This document shows, piece by piece, positions 8,113-15,887 of a stretch of 64,000 bases of DNA. The stretch comes from Streptomyces silvae. Its GTDB lineage: Bacteria; Actinomycetota; Actinomycetes; Streptomycetales; Streptomycetaceae. A model generated the notes under the pieces. The model saw only the letters and a list, made by a program, of their open reading frames with translations, made no database searches and was not told the origin of the DNA. The stretch covers positions 43,466 to 107,465 of the forward strand of contig NZ_JAERUC010000111.1 in assembly GCF_016745505.1 (NCBI RefSeq), written 5' to 3'. The number at the start of each line of letters is the position of its first letter. Position 1 is the first letter of the stretch. The translations under genes were made by a program, and so were the position numbers.

Positions 8113-8871
8113 TCAGGCTTTCTTGGTGGGGGTGGTTCCGGAGTACTCCCGGCTGATGGTGTCCGCGGTGCGGCGTACCAGGGGGAGCAGGGTGAGGAGT
8201 TCCTCGGCGGTGACGACCACGTTCGGTGCGGACACCGACATGGCGGCGACGACCCGCCCGTCCGCGCCCCGGATGGGGGCGCCGACGCAGTTGATGGACT
8301 CCTCGTGGCCTCCGAGGTCGGTGGCCCAGCCCTGTTCGCGTACGACGGCGAGTTCCTTGAGGAAGGCGCCGGCGTTCGGGAGCGAACGGGACGTGTACAT
8401 GGGGTAGTCGAGCCGTTCGGCGATGGCGCGCCGTTCGGGCTCGGGGAGGTCGGCGAGGAGCAGCTTGGCGACCGCGGCGACGGTGATCGCGACGGGTTTG
8501 CCGATCCGTGAGTACATCCGGACCGGGTAGCGGCTCTCGACCTTGTCGATGTAGAGGACCTCGTTCTCCTCGTACACGGCGAGGTGGACGGTGTGTCCGC
8601 ACTGTTCGTTGAGCGCGACGAGGTGGCTGTGGGCGATCTCGCGTACGTCGAGGTTCTCGACGGCTTCCTGGGCGAGCGCGAAGAGCCGGGCGCCGAGGCG
8701 GTAGCGCTGGTCCTCCTGGCGGTAGACCAGGCCGTGCTCGTGGAGCGTACGGAGCAGGCGCAGCGCCGTGGACTTGTGGACACCCAGTCGCTCGGCGACC
8801 TGGCCGAGGTCGGCGGGGCCCTGGGCGAGCAGCGGCAGGATGCTCAGCGCGCGGTCGACGGTCTGGCTCAT
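8113..8871 (-). CDS. IclR-family transcriptional regulator of the sugar-acid/D-amino acid cluster
   Basis: A 252-residue protein: winged HTH at about residues 1-65 (DLGQVAERLGVHKSTALRLL recognition region) and an IclR effector domain at about 75-245 (GWATDLGGHEESINCVGAPI). IclR proteins bind small carboxylates or aromatic acids and repress or activate adjacent operons. Its start overlaps the kinase stop by 4 bp (ATGA), indicating translational coupling. A GCAAC/GTTGC inverted-repeat set in the divergent promoter region at 10024-10049 is the likely binding site. Confidence 0.9.
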   Translation of the reverse strand: MSQTVDRALSILPLLAQGPADLGQVAERLGVHKSTALRLLRTLHEHGLVYRQEDQRYRLGARLFALAQEAVENLDVREIAHSHLVALNEQCGHTVHLAVYEENEVLYIDKVESRYPVRMYSRIGKPVAITVAAVAKLLLADLPEPERRAIAERLDYPMYTSRSLPNAGAFLKELAVVREQGWATDLGGHEESINCVGAPIRGADGRVVAAMSVSAPNVVVTAEELLTLLPLVRRTADTISREYSGTTPTKKA

Positions 8872-9935
8872 GTGACTCGTACCTCCTCGTTCGCCCCGGC
8901 GGTGACGGTCCAGCCGGGGCCGAGACGAAGTGTGCCCCAGGCCTCGTCGTCGAGGGCGGCGAGCCGGTCGGCGTGGTCGCGGGGCGGGGGGCCGGTGAGG
9001 TCGCCGGGGACGGTGAGGACGGCGGCGGCCATGAGGTGGCCGTGCCGGGCGCGGTCGCGTACGGGGAGGTCGCGGAGGGTGGCGGAGAGGAACCCGGCGG
9101 CGAAGGCGTCGCCCGCGCCGACGGCGGCGACGACGTCGACGTGCAGGGAGGGGACGGTGGTGACGGTGTCCGCCGCCGTGCCGCTGCCGGTCCGGCCGGT
9201 CCTGGAGAAGACGGTGACGCCGTCGGAGCCGCGCTTGACGACCAGGACGCCGGGTTCGGGCAGGGCGGCGCGGATCGCCTCGGTGCCGTGGACGCCCCAG
9301 GCCTCCTCGGCCTCGTCCTCGCCGACGAAGACGAGGTCGCTGCGGCGGGCGAGGTCGAGCAGGACCTCGGGGCCGGCCTCGCCGTCGCGCCAGAGGCCGG
9401 GGCGGTGGTTGACGTCGAAGGAGATCAGGGGGCGGTCCTCACGGGGTGCGGTGAGGTCGCGGAGGAGGGCCAGGCAGTCGGCGGAGAGCGCGGCGGTGAT
9501 GCCGGAGAGGTGCAGGACGCGGGTGTCGAGGAGGTCCTCGTACGGCACGTTCTCCGGGGACATCGCGGAGGCCGCGGAGCCGGCCCGGTAGTACGCCACC
9601 TCGTGGGTGTCGGTGGCCCGGTCCGTCGCGGTGCGGAAGTAGATGCCGGTGGGGCGGCCGGGGTCGCGGCGGACGGCGGAGGTGTCGACGCCGTAGCCGG
9701 CGATGGTGTCGACGAGGTGGTCGCCGAAGCCGTCGGCGCCGACCCTCCCGACCCACTTCGCCCGGTGGCCCGCGGCGGCGAGGGCGCAGGCGACGTTGGA
9801 CTCGGCGCCTCCGATGCCCCGGCCGAAGGAGGGGACGTCGGCGAGGCGGCCCGGCTGCGAGGGCAGGAACGTCACCATGGACTCGCCGAGGCAGACGACG
9901 TCCGCGGTGGCTGTCCTGGCTGCGGATCCGGGCAC
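8868..9935 (-). CDS. PfkB-family sugar kinase, 2-keto-3-deoxygluconate kinase-like
   Basis: A 355-residue kinase from GTG 9935 with GAGGAG 8-9 nt upstream. PfkB signatures are visible: the N-terminal GRGIGGAESNVACALAAAG substrate motif (about 36-54) and the C-terminal ATP/anion-hole motif AAVGAGDAFAAGF (about 272-284, Asp as catalytic base). The family member fits 2-keto-3-deoxygluconate (KDG) kinases, making 2-keto-3-deoxy-6-phosphogluconate from KDG and ATP; other ketose or nucleoside substrates cannot be excluded. First gene of the operon with IclR, RidA and GntP. A KDPG aldolase is not in the window. Confidence 0.82.
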   Translation of the reverse strand: MPGSAARTATADVVCLGESMVTFLPSQPGRLADVPSFGRGIGGAESNVACALAAAGHRAKWVGRVGADGFGDHLVDTIAGYGVDTSAVRRDPGRPTGIYFRTATDRATDTHEVAYYRAGSAASAMSPENVPYEDLLDTRVLHLSGITAALSADCLALLRDLTAPREDRPLISFDVNHRPGLWRDGEAGPEVLLDLARRSDLVFVGEDEAEEAWGVHGTEAIRAALPEPGVLVVKRGSDGVTVFSRTGRTGSGTAADTVTTVPSLHVDVVAAVGAGDAFAAGFLSATLRDLPVRDRARHGHLMAAAVLTVPGDLTGPPPRDHADRLAALDDEAWGTLRLGPGWTVTAGANEEVRVT

Positions 9936-10023
9936 TCTGGGCTCCTCGTGGTCGGCCTTGGGCGCCGGTGGTCACCATTGACCCGGCATCGGCTCGGATG
10001 TTAGACAGCCTTGAGCGATATAC

Positions 10024-10049
10024 GCAACGCCTGTTGCACACAATGCAAC
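10024..10049. promoter_or_regulatory. likely IclR operator between divergent operons
   Basis: Three pentamers alternate here: GCAAC (10024-10028), GTTGC (10033-10037) and GCAAC (10045-10049). They form two overlapping inverted repeats, GCAAC-N4-GTTGC and GTTGCA-N5-TGCAAC. The cluster sits 24 bp upstream of the dehydratase start and about 90 bp upstream of the kinase start. Such a doubled arrangement is typical of IclR-family operators. The repeats are seen directly; the bound protein is inferred from adjacency. Confidence 0.65.
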
Positions 10050-10072
10050 GACTAGTTCCCGAGGAGACCCCC

Positions 10073-11374
10073 TTGGCCGCCGAGCAGTCCCCCGAACAGT
10101 CCGTGACGGCACTCGCCGGCGAACGGGTCGACCACCGCTTCAAGGCGCTGCCGCCCGACGCCGAGGGGCTGACCGTGGGCGCGCTGGCGGCCGAGCGCCG
10201 CAACCTCTTCACGGGCGGGTTCACCACCCCGGTGCTGGCCCTGTCCGCCGAGTCCGTCGAGGCCAACCTCGCCCTGCTGGAGACGTACGCGGAGCGGCAC
10301 GGCCTGGCCTTCGCGCCGCACGGCAAGACGTCGATGTCCCCTCAGCTCTTCGCCCGGCAGCTGGAGTACGGCGCGTGGGGCATCACCGCGGCCGTCCCCC
10401 ACCAGGCCCGGGTGTACCGCGCGTACGGCATCGGGCGGATCGTCCTCGCCAACGAGCTCGTCGACGCGGTGGCGCTGCGCTGGCTCGCCGGTGAGCTGGA
10501 CGCCGACCCCGGCTTCACGTTCGCCTGTTACGTGGACTCGGTGCGCGGCGTCGAGCTGATGGACGAGGCCCTGCGCGCGGCGGGTGCCGTACGCCCCGTG
10601 GACGTCGTGATCGAGCTGGGTGCCGGCGACGGCGCCCGCACCGGCGCCCGTACGGAGGCGGACTGCGCGGCGGTCGCGGACGCGGTGGCGGCCACCTCCA
10701 CCCTGCGGCTCGTGGGTGTCGCGGGGTACGAGGGCGAGGTGCCGGACGCCTCACCGGAACGCGTGCGGGAGTGGCTGCGCCGGCTCGTCGCACTGGCGGC
10801 GGACCTCGACGCGGCCGGACGCTTCGCCGCGCTCGCCGACGGTGAGGAGATCCTGGTCAGCGCGGGCGGCAGCGCCTGGTTCGACGCGGTCGCCGATGTC
10901 TTCGCCGAGGTCCCCGCGCTGAGCCGGCCCGTCCTCAAGCTGCTGCGCTCCGGCGCGTACGTCAGCCACGACGACGGCCACTACCGCCACCTCACCCCCT
11001 TCAACCGGATCCCCGAGGAGGGCACGCTTCAGCCCGCCTTCCGCCTCTGGGCCCAGGTCGTCTCCCGGCCCACCGCCGAGCAGGCCTTCGTCAACGCGGG
11101 CAAGCGCGACGCGGCGTACGACCTGGACCTCCCCGAGGCGCAGGTCGTCCGCTCCGCCCGCGACGGCTCGGTCCGCCCTGCCACCGGCATCACGGTCAGC
11201 GGGCTCTCCGACCAGCACGGGTGGGTGCGTACGGAGGCGGGGGCGGAGCTGGAGGTCGGCGACTGGATCGGCATGGGGCTCTCGCACCCCTGCACGTCGT
11301 TCGACAAGTGGCAGTTGATCCCGCTGGTGGAGGCGGACGGCACGGTCACGGACTACATCCGCACCTTCTTCTGA
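10073..11374 (+). CDS. PLP fold-III D-amino acid dehydratase/deaminase (D-serine dehydratase/D-threonine aldolase-like)
   Basis: Start set at TTG 10073: GAGGAG lies 6 nt upstream at 10061-10066, whereas upstream starts would place the operator inside the gene. The product is 433 residues. An alanine-racemase-like N-terminal barrel carries the PLP lysine in FAPHGKTSMSPQ. A C-terminal beta domain has the metal-binding motif GLSHPCTSFDKW (His and Cys ligands) found in zinc-dependent D-serine dehydratases and D-threonine aldolases. It should eliminate ammonia from a beta-hydroxy D-amino acid, giving a 2-oxo acid. D-glucosaminate, itself a beta-hydroxy D-amino acid, is a chemically sound substrate and would yield KDG. 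Substrate is inferred. Confidence 0.84.
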   Translation: MAAEQSPEQSVTALAGERVDHRFKALPPDAEGLTVGALAAERRNLFTGGFTTPVLALSAESVEANLALLETYAERHGLAFAPHGKTSMSPQLFARQLEYGAWGITAAVPHQARVYRAYGIGRIVLANELVDAVALRWLAGELDADPGFTFACYVDSVRGVELMDEALRAAGAVRPVDVVIELGAGDGARTGARTEADCAAVADAVAATSTLRLVGVAGYEGEVPDASPERVREWLRRLVALAADLDAAGRFAALADGEEILVSAGGSAWFDAVADVFAEVPALSRPVLKLLRSGAYVSHDDGHYRHLTPFNRIPEEGTLQPAFRLWAQVVSRPTAEQAFVNAGKRDAAYDLDLPEAQVVRSARDGSVRPATGITVSGLSDQHGWVRTEAGAELEVGDWIGMGLSHPCTSFDKWQLIPLVEADGTVTDYIRTFF

Positions 11375-11422
11375 TCCCTGCGGGGCCTGCTCCCCCGCAC
11401 CTCTGAAAGGCGAGCTGCACCC

Positions 11423-13045
11423 ATGGACCTGGCTATTCGCCACGCGACCGTCGTCGACGGCACCGGCACCCCCGCCTACCGCGCCGACATCGGCATCACG
11501 GACGGCCGGATCACCGAGATCCGCGGGGAGGGCGACGGCCCCCGCCCCGCCGCCACCCGCACCCTGGACGCCGACGGCCTCGCGCTCGCGCCGGGCTTCA
11601 TCGACATGCACGCGCACAGCGACCTGGCCCTGCTGCGCGACCCCGACCACAGCGCGAAGGCCGCCCAGGGCGTCACCCTGGAGGTCCTCGGCCAGGACGG
11701 CCTGTCCTACGCCCCCGCCGACGACCGCACTCTCGCCGAGGTCCGCCGCTCCATCGCCGGGTGGAACGGCGACGGCAGCGACATCGACTTCGACTGGCGC
11801 ACCGTCGGCGGCTATCTGGACCGCCTCGACCGCAACTTCGGCGGCCAGGGCATCGCCGTCAACGCCGCCTACCTCATCCCGCAGGGCACCGTCCGGATGC
11901 TCGCCGTCGGCTGGGACGACCGCCCCGCCACCGACGCCGAGCTGGACCGCATGAGGGAGCTCGTCGCCCAGGGCATGGCCGAGGGCGCGGTCGGCATGTC
12001 CTCCGGCCTGACGTACACCCCCGGGATGTACGCGAAGGACGCCGAACTCACCGAGCTGTGCCGGGTGGTGGCGGAGCACGGCGGCTACTACTGCCCGCAC
12101 CACCGCTCGTACGGGGCGGGAGCCCTCCAGGCGTACGAGGAGATGGTGCAGCTCACCCGCGACGCCGGGTGCGCCCTCCATCTCGCCCACGCCACGATGA
12201 ACTTCGGTGTGAACAAGGGCAAGGCGCCCGAGCTGCTGGCCCTCCTGGACGACGCGCTCGCGTCGGGGTCGGACATCACGCTCGACACCTATCCGTACAC
12301 GCCGGGCTGCACCACCCTCGTGGCGATGCTGCCCAGCTGGGCCAACGAGGGCGGCCCGGAGTCGGTCCTGACCCGCCTCGCCGACGAGGCGACGGCGGAG
12401 CGGATGCGTCACGACGTCGAGGTCGTGGGGTCCGACGGCTGCCACGGCGTCCCGATCGAGTGGGACCGGATCGAGATCTCGGGCGTAGGCTCCCCCGAAC
12501 TCGCCGGATACGTCGGCCGTACGGTGGCCGAGTCGGCCCGGCTGCGCGGCGAGGAGCCCTGGGTGACGGCCCGCCGGCTGCTCGTCGAGGACCGGCTGGG
12601 CACGACGATCCTCCAGCACGTCGGCCACGAGGACAACGTCCGGCAGATCATGCGCCACCGGGTCCACACCGGCGGCAGCGACGGCATCCTCCAGGGCGAC
12701 AAGCCGCACCCCCGCGCGTACGGCACGTTCCCCCAGTACCTCGGGCGGTACGTCCGGGAGCTGGGCATCCTCTCGCTGGAGGAGTGCGTCGCCCACCTCA
12801 CGTCCCGGCCGGCGGCCCGGCTGCGGCTGCCCGACCGCGGGTACGTCCGCGAGGGCTACCGCGCGGACCTGGTCCTCTTCGACCCCGCCACGGTGGCCGC
12901 GGGGTCGACCTTCGATGAGCCCCGCACCCTCCCCGTCGGCATCCCGCACGTCCTGATCGACGGCCGGTTCGTCATCGAGGACGGCAGGCGGACCTCCGTC
13001 CTGGCGGGCCGGTCGGTACGCGGCACGGGCGCCCCCCGGGCCTGA
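11423..13045 (+). CDS. N-acyl-D-amino-acid deacylase (amidohydrolase superfamily)
   Basis: A 540-residue amidohydrolase with the metal motif FIDMHAHSD (about residues 61-69). Other D-aminoacylase landmarks are GVTLEVLGQDGLSYAP, YCPHHRSYG and HVGHEDNVRQIMRHRVHTGGSDG. The family cleaves N-acyl groups from D-amino acids using zinc. It starts 48 bp after the dehydratase stop with an AAAGGCGAG ribosome-binding site, so the two form an operon: deacylase product becomes dehydratase substrate. N-acetyl-D-glucosaminate or simple N-acyl-D-amino acids (Glu, Ser, Thr) are possible substrates; the neighbouring kinase and permease favour the former. Confidence 0.88.
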   Translation: MDLAIRHATVVDGTGTPAYRADIGITDGRITEIRGEGDGPRPAATRTLDADGLALAPGFIDMHAHSDLALLRDPDHSAKAAQGVTLEVLGQDGLSYAPADDRTLAEVRRSIAGWNGDGSDIDFDWRTVGGYLDRLDRNFGGQGIAVNAAYLIPQGTVRMLAVGWDDRPATDAELDRMRELVAQGMAEGAVGMSSGLTYTPGMYAKDAELTELCRVVAEHGGYYCPHHRSYGAGALQAYEEMVQLTRDAGCALHLAHATMNFGVNKGKAPELLALLDDALASGSDITLDTYPYTPGCTTLVAMLPSWANEGGPESVLTRLADEATAERMRHDVEVVGSDGCHGVPIEWDRIEISGVGSPELAGYVGRTVAESARLRGEEPWVTARRLLVEDRLGTTILQHVGHEDNVRQIMRHRVHTGGSDGILQGDKPHPRAYGTFPQYLGRYVRELGILSLEECVAHLTSRPAARLRLPDRGYVREGYRADLVLFDPATVAAGSTFDEPRTLPVGIPHVLIDGRFVIEDGRRTSVLAGRSVRGTGAPRA

Positions 13046-13072
13046 GACCGCCGCCGCCCCGGGCACCCAGCC

Positions 13073-13110
13073 ACCTCGGCCCGCCGGCCCCGACCCCGGC
13101 GGGCCGAGGT
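13073..13110 (+). terminator. terminator of the dehydratase-deacylase operon
   Basis: Perfect 15-bp inverted repeat ACCTCGGCCCGCCGG / CCGGCGGGCCGAGGT with an 8-base loop, 27 bp after the deacylase stop. Confidence 0.8.
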
Positions 13111-13278
13111 ACGTCACGACCCCAACTCGCTTATGTCCACGAACGGTTCGCATCCGGTCCCGGTCCCCCCACCACGGGCCGCGGATGCTTTACCAGGGAG
13201 TCACGCCGCTCCTACACTCCGTCGAAGACCTGGAGATCACTCGGTCGCACCGGACCGGTTCACAACGGAGTGTCCCCA

Positions 13279-14277
13279 TTGCCTGAGCACAAAATGCTCG
13301 TACTCGGGTTGTCGCACATCGAGGAAGACATCTACCGGCATCTGCTCCGCAACCCCGGCATCGAGGTGGACGAGATCCACGTCCTGCTCCGCCACGAGGC
13401 CGAGCCGACCCGCCGGTCCATCCGGAGACTGCGCGAGCTGAAGATCATCCAGCAGGTCGACGGCCAGACCCGGGCCTGTGAGCCCGAGCTCGTGGTGGCC
13501 CGCCTCGCCGAACAGCGACTGGAGGAGCTGTACGACGACATCCGCTCGCTGACCCATCTCCGCCCCCTCGTGGACTCGCTGGGGCGGGAGATCCCCGAAC
13601 CGGAGCCGGAGGACGACGAGAAGCCCGTCGAGCGGATCACCGGCCTGGAGGCGATCCGTACGCGCCTGGACGAGCTGGCGTTCTTCGCCCGGGAGGAAGT
13701 GCTCGCCGCCGAGCCCTACGACGCGCTCACACCCGAGAACATCGAGAACTCCCGGCCCCTGGACCTGCGCTGCCTGCGCCGTGGTGTCAGCTGCCGCAGT
13801 CTGATCCGCCGGGTCGCCATGGAGGACGGGCCGACCCTCGCCTACCTCCAGGAACTCACCGCGGCGGGTGCGCGGATCAGGGTCCTGGACGAGCTGGACG
13901 AGCTCATGCTCGTCTACGACCGGCACACCGCGCTGGTGCCGCTGGACCCCGGCAACACGGCCAAGGGGGCGCTGTGTTCCCAGGAGGAGGGCATCGTCAC
14001 CACCGTCGTCAACAACTTCGAGCGGCTCTGGGCGGGGGCGGAGGACTTCGCCGCCCTGGCCGGGCAGCGCGACGGCGCGGACGGCCCCGGGCCCACCGAG
14101 ATCCAGGCGAAGGTGCTGCGCCTGATGTGCACGGTCGGCAAGGACGAGATCGGCGCCCGCGAGGCGGGCATCGCCCTGCGCACCTACCGCCGCCACATCT
14201 CGGACCTGATGCAGCTGCTGGGCGCGGAGAACCGGGCCCACGCGGCACTGCTCGCCCGCGAACGCAACTGGATCTGA
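13279..14277 (+). CDS. TrmB-like/LuxR-type two-HTH transcriptional regulator
   Basis: About 332 residues from TTG 13279 (CGGAG 8 nt upstream; a GTG three codons earlier would overlap that site). The N-terminus is a TrmB-like winged helix (LSHIEEDIYRHLLRNPGIEV, RRSIRRLRELKIIQQVDG). A central phospholipase D-like/effector region follows (RCLRRGVSCRSLIRRVAM, RVLDELDELMLVYDRHTALVP). The C-terminus is a LuxR-type HTH (EAGIALRTYRRHISDLMQLL). This architecture is common in Streptomyces and its ligands are mostly unknown. It is monocistronic, after a strong terminator and before a reverse-strand gene. Confidence 0.82.
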   Translation: MPEHKMLVLGLSHIEEDIYRHLLRNPGIEVDEIHVLLRHEAEPTRRSIRRLRELKIIQQVDGQTRACEPELVVARLAEQRLEELYDDIRSLTHLRPLVDSLGREIPEPEPEDDEKPVERITGLEAIRTRLDELAFFAREEVLAAEPYDALTPENIENSRPLDLRCLRRGVSCRSLIRRVAMEDGPTLAYLQELTAAGARIRVLDELDELMLVYDRHTALVPLDPGNTAKGALCSQEEGIVTTVVNNFERLWAGAEDFAALAGQRDGADGPGPTEIQAKVLRLMCTVGKDEIGAREAGIALRTYRRHISDLMQLLGAENRAHAALLARERNWI

Positions 14278-14314
14278 GGGCCGCCGGCTTCCGGACGTAC
14301 CGGGTTGCCGACGG

Positions 14315-14341
14315 CCTGTCGGTCCTGTCGGTCCTGTCAGT
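14315..14341 (+). repeat. 9-bp tandem repeat, three units
   Basis: Unit CCTGTCGGT occurs twice and then once as CCTGTCAGT, immediately in tandem in the short spacer between the regulator and a reverse-strand small gene. It could be a slippage product. No function is evident. Confidence 0.7.
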
Positions 14342-14356
14342 CCTGGCGCCGGTCCG

Positions 14357-14572
14357 TCACGTGCCGGGGCAGCTGACGGGCGGCTTCCCCTGCCACCCGT
14401 TGATCGGGCCCCGGCAGGGGTCGTCCCAGGGGGAGTCGGCCACCTGCCGTACGCCCCTGTCCGCACCGCCCGCCTGACCGGCCGCCACCCAGGACGACCC
14501 GGCCAGCGTGAGGACCACCAGAGCCGCTCCCGCCATGGCTCCACGAGTACCGCCGAAGATCACACGCATCAT
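14357..14572 (-). CDS. small secreted or membrane-anchored hypothetical protein
   Basis: 71 residues from ATG 14572 (or 70 from the next ATG); GAGGAAAC lies just upstream and suits the second ATG best. The N-terminus is a signal peptide-like segment (GAMAGAALVVLTLAGSSWVAA) followed by a short mature part containing two cysteines (DDPCRGPINGW, VSCPGT) that could form a disulfide. No family recognised. The protease gene further right is on the same strand but 169 bp upstream of it. Confidence 0.55.
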   Translation of the reverse strand: MMRVIFGGTRGAMAGAALVVLTLAGSSWVAAGQAGGADRGVRQVADSPWDDPCRGPINGWQGKPPVSCPGT

Positions 14573-14741
14573 GTTTCCTCGCAACCCGCCCGGCGCCCCA
14601 GTCCCCGTACAGCTGGGGCGTCCCGGGTGAACAGCCGTCAGTCTGGCACCCGGGGCACCCGTGCGGGACGGCCGAGCGAGGCAGCCTCCTGCCAACCGGG
14701 AGGCAGGATCCTGCCGTTCCCCGGAGGCCGCCCCGCCCCGG

Positions 14742-15581
14742 TCACGGCTTGGGCAGCGCGCACCCGGCCAGGTCCAGGTCGATCTCGTTGCCGCTGCCGA
14801 TGCAGGGCACGATGCCGTAGGTCTGCTGGGCGTAGTTGATGCCCTCGCGTACGGTCACGGCGCCGTTCTCGTCGACCTCGCACGGGTTGTTGTCCGTGCA
14901 CTCCTGCCCGTCCTCGTTACCGGTGTTGTTGACGGCGACCACCTTGCCGGTCGCGTCGTCGATCACCGGGGAGCCGGACGTGCCGCCGATGGTCTGGCAG
15001 GCGGAGGTGTAGCGGACCGAGTCCTTCCAGGTCCAGGCGCCTTCCTTGAGCCGGTAGGCGAACCCGTCGACGGCGCAGCTGTACGTGCGCTTCCAGTAGC
15101 CCGAGGCGACCGTGATGGCGGTGCCCTGCGCCGGGCGCCCTGCGTCGAGCTCCAGGGCCTCGATGCCGTAGCTGCTCTCGATCTGGGCGTACGTGCTGGT
15201 GAGCCGGTAGAGCGAGACGTCCGTGTCGGTCATCGTGCCGTACGCGACCTTGTCGGCGCGCAGGGTGCCGACGCCGCTGCCCGCCCCGTTCAGCAGGGTG
15301 AAGCTCCGGGTCGAGGCCTGGTCGAGGACGACCTTGCCGGGGGCGGGGAAACCGGACTCCAGGCAGTGCCCGTTGGACAGGACGAGGGCCGGGTCGTCGG
15401 GGAGCGAGGACGGTGCCCGCACGACCGATCCGGAACAGTTGCTGAGCGCGACGGTCCCGGCGAGATCGACGGCCTTCACCCGGACGTCGGCGGTGTCCTG
15501 GCCGGTGGCCGCGGTTGCGGGTGCGATGCCCGCGCCGAGGAACAGGACAGCAAAAAGCGCACCGATGAGAGGCTTCTTCAT
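14742..15581 (-). CDS. secreted trypsin-like (S1) serine protease
   Basis: 279 residues from ATG 15581, which follows CGGAGGGGACC at a good distance; upstream in-frame codons would add an unlikely leader. A signal peptide (MKKPLIGALFAVLFLGAGIA..) ends near ATAA. Catalytic triad candidates are His in LSNGHCLES, Asp in TDTDVSLYRL and Ser in GGTSGSPVID. Six or more cysteines suggest disulfides outside the cell. It resembles the S1 proteases widely secreted by Streptomyces. The gene is transcribed away from the adjacent TnpB insertion, whose left end lies near its promoter. Confidence 0.85.
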   Translation of the reverse strand: MKKPLIGALFAVLFLGAGIAPATAATGQDTADVRVKAVDLAGTVALSNCSGSVVRAPSSLPDDPALVLSNGHCLESGFPAPGKVVLDQASTRSFTLLNGAGSGVGTLRADKVAYGTMTDTDVSLYRLTSTYAQIESSYGIEALELDAGRPAQGTAITVASGYWKRTYSCAVDGFAYRLKEGAWTWKDSVRYTSACQTIGGTSGSPVIDDATGKVVAVNNTGNEDGQECTDNNPCEVDENGAVTVREGINYAQQTYGIVPCIGSGNEIDLDLAGCALPKP

Positions 15582-15631
15582 GTGGGGGGTCCCCTCCGTG
15601 TTGCATGTGACCGGAGTTCTTCCGGTTTTTG

Positions 15632-15643
15632 ACATGCGCATGT
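15632..15643. promoter_or_regulatory. palindrome upstream of the secreted protease
   Basis: Perfect 12-bp palindrome ACATGCGCATGT, about 50-60 bp upstream of the protease start. It could be an operator for an unknown regulator. Not recognised. Confidence 0.35.
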
Positions 15644-15887
15644 TTGCGTACGGAGAGGGGGTGCACAAGGGTCGGAATCAAGCCGGGACGATCAACTATG
15701 GGCGGTGAGGGGGTTATGAGCTGCTGGCCTTTGAGCGTGCAGGAGTGAGTTGTTGGGCCTGGGGGTGAGTCCGGTTGGGTGGGTGGAGGTCGGGAACGGG
15801 TGTTCTTGGGTCGTATGGGTGACCTTGGTGGTGGTGGTTCGTTGTGCTGGGTGGCAGTCGGTACGGCTTCGGGGTGGGGGTGTGGTG

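Noticed and set aside
14315..14341. The 9-bp tandem units as the start of a CRISPR-like array
   Set aside because: The units are directly adjacent with no spacers, and there are only three copies.
15605..15630. CCGGA-N5-TCCGG followed by a T run as a rho-independent terminator
   Set aside because: It points the wrong way for any gene ending here and lies in the protease promoter region; the stem is only 5 bp.
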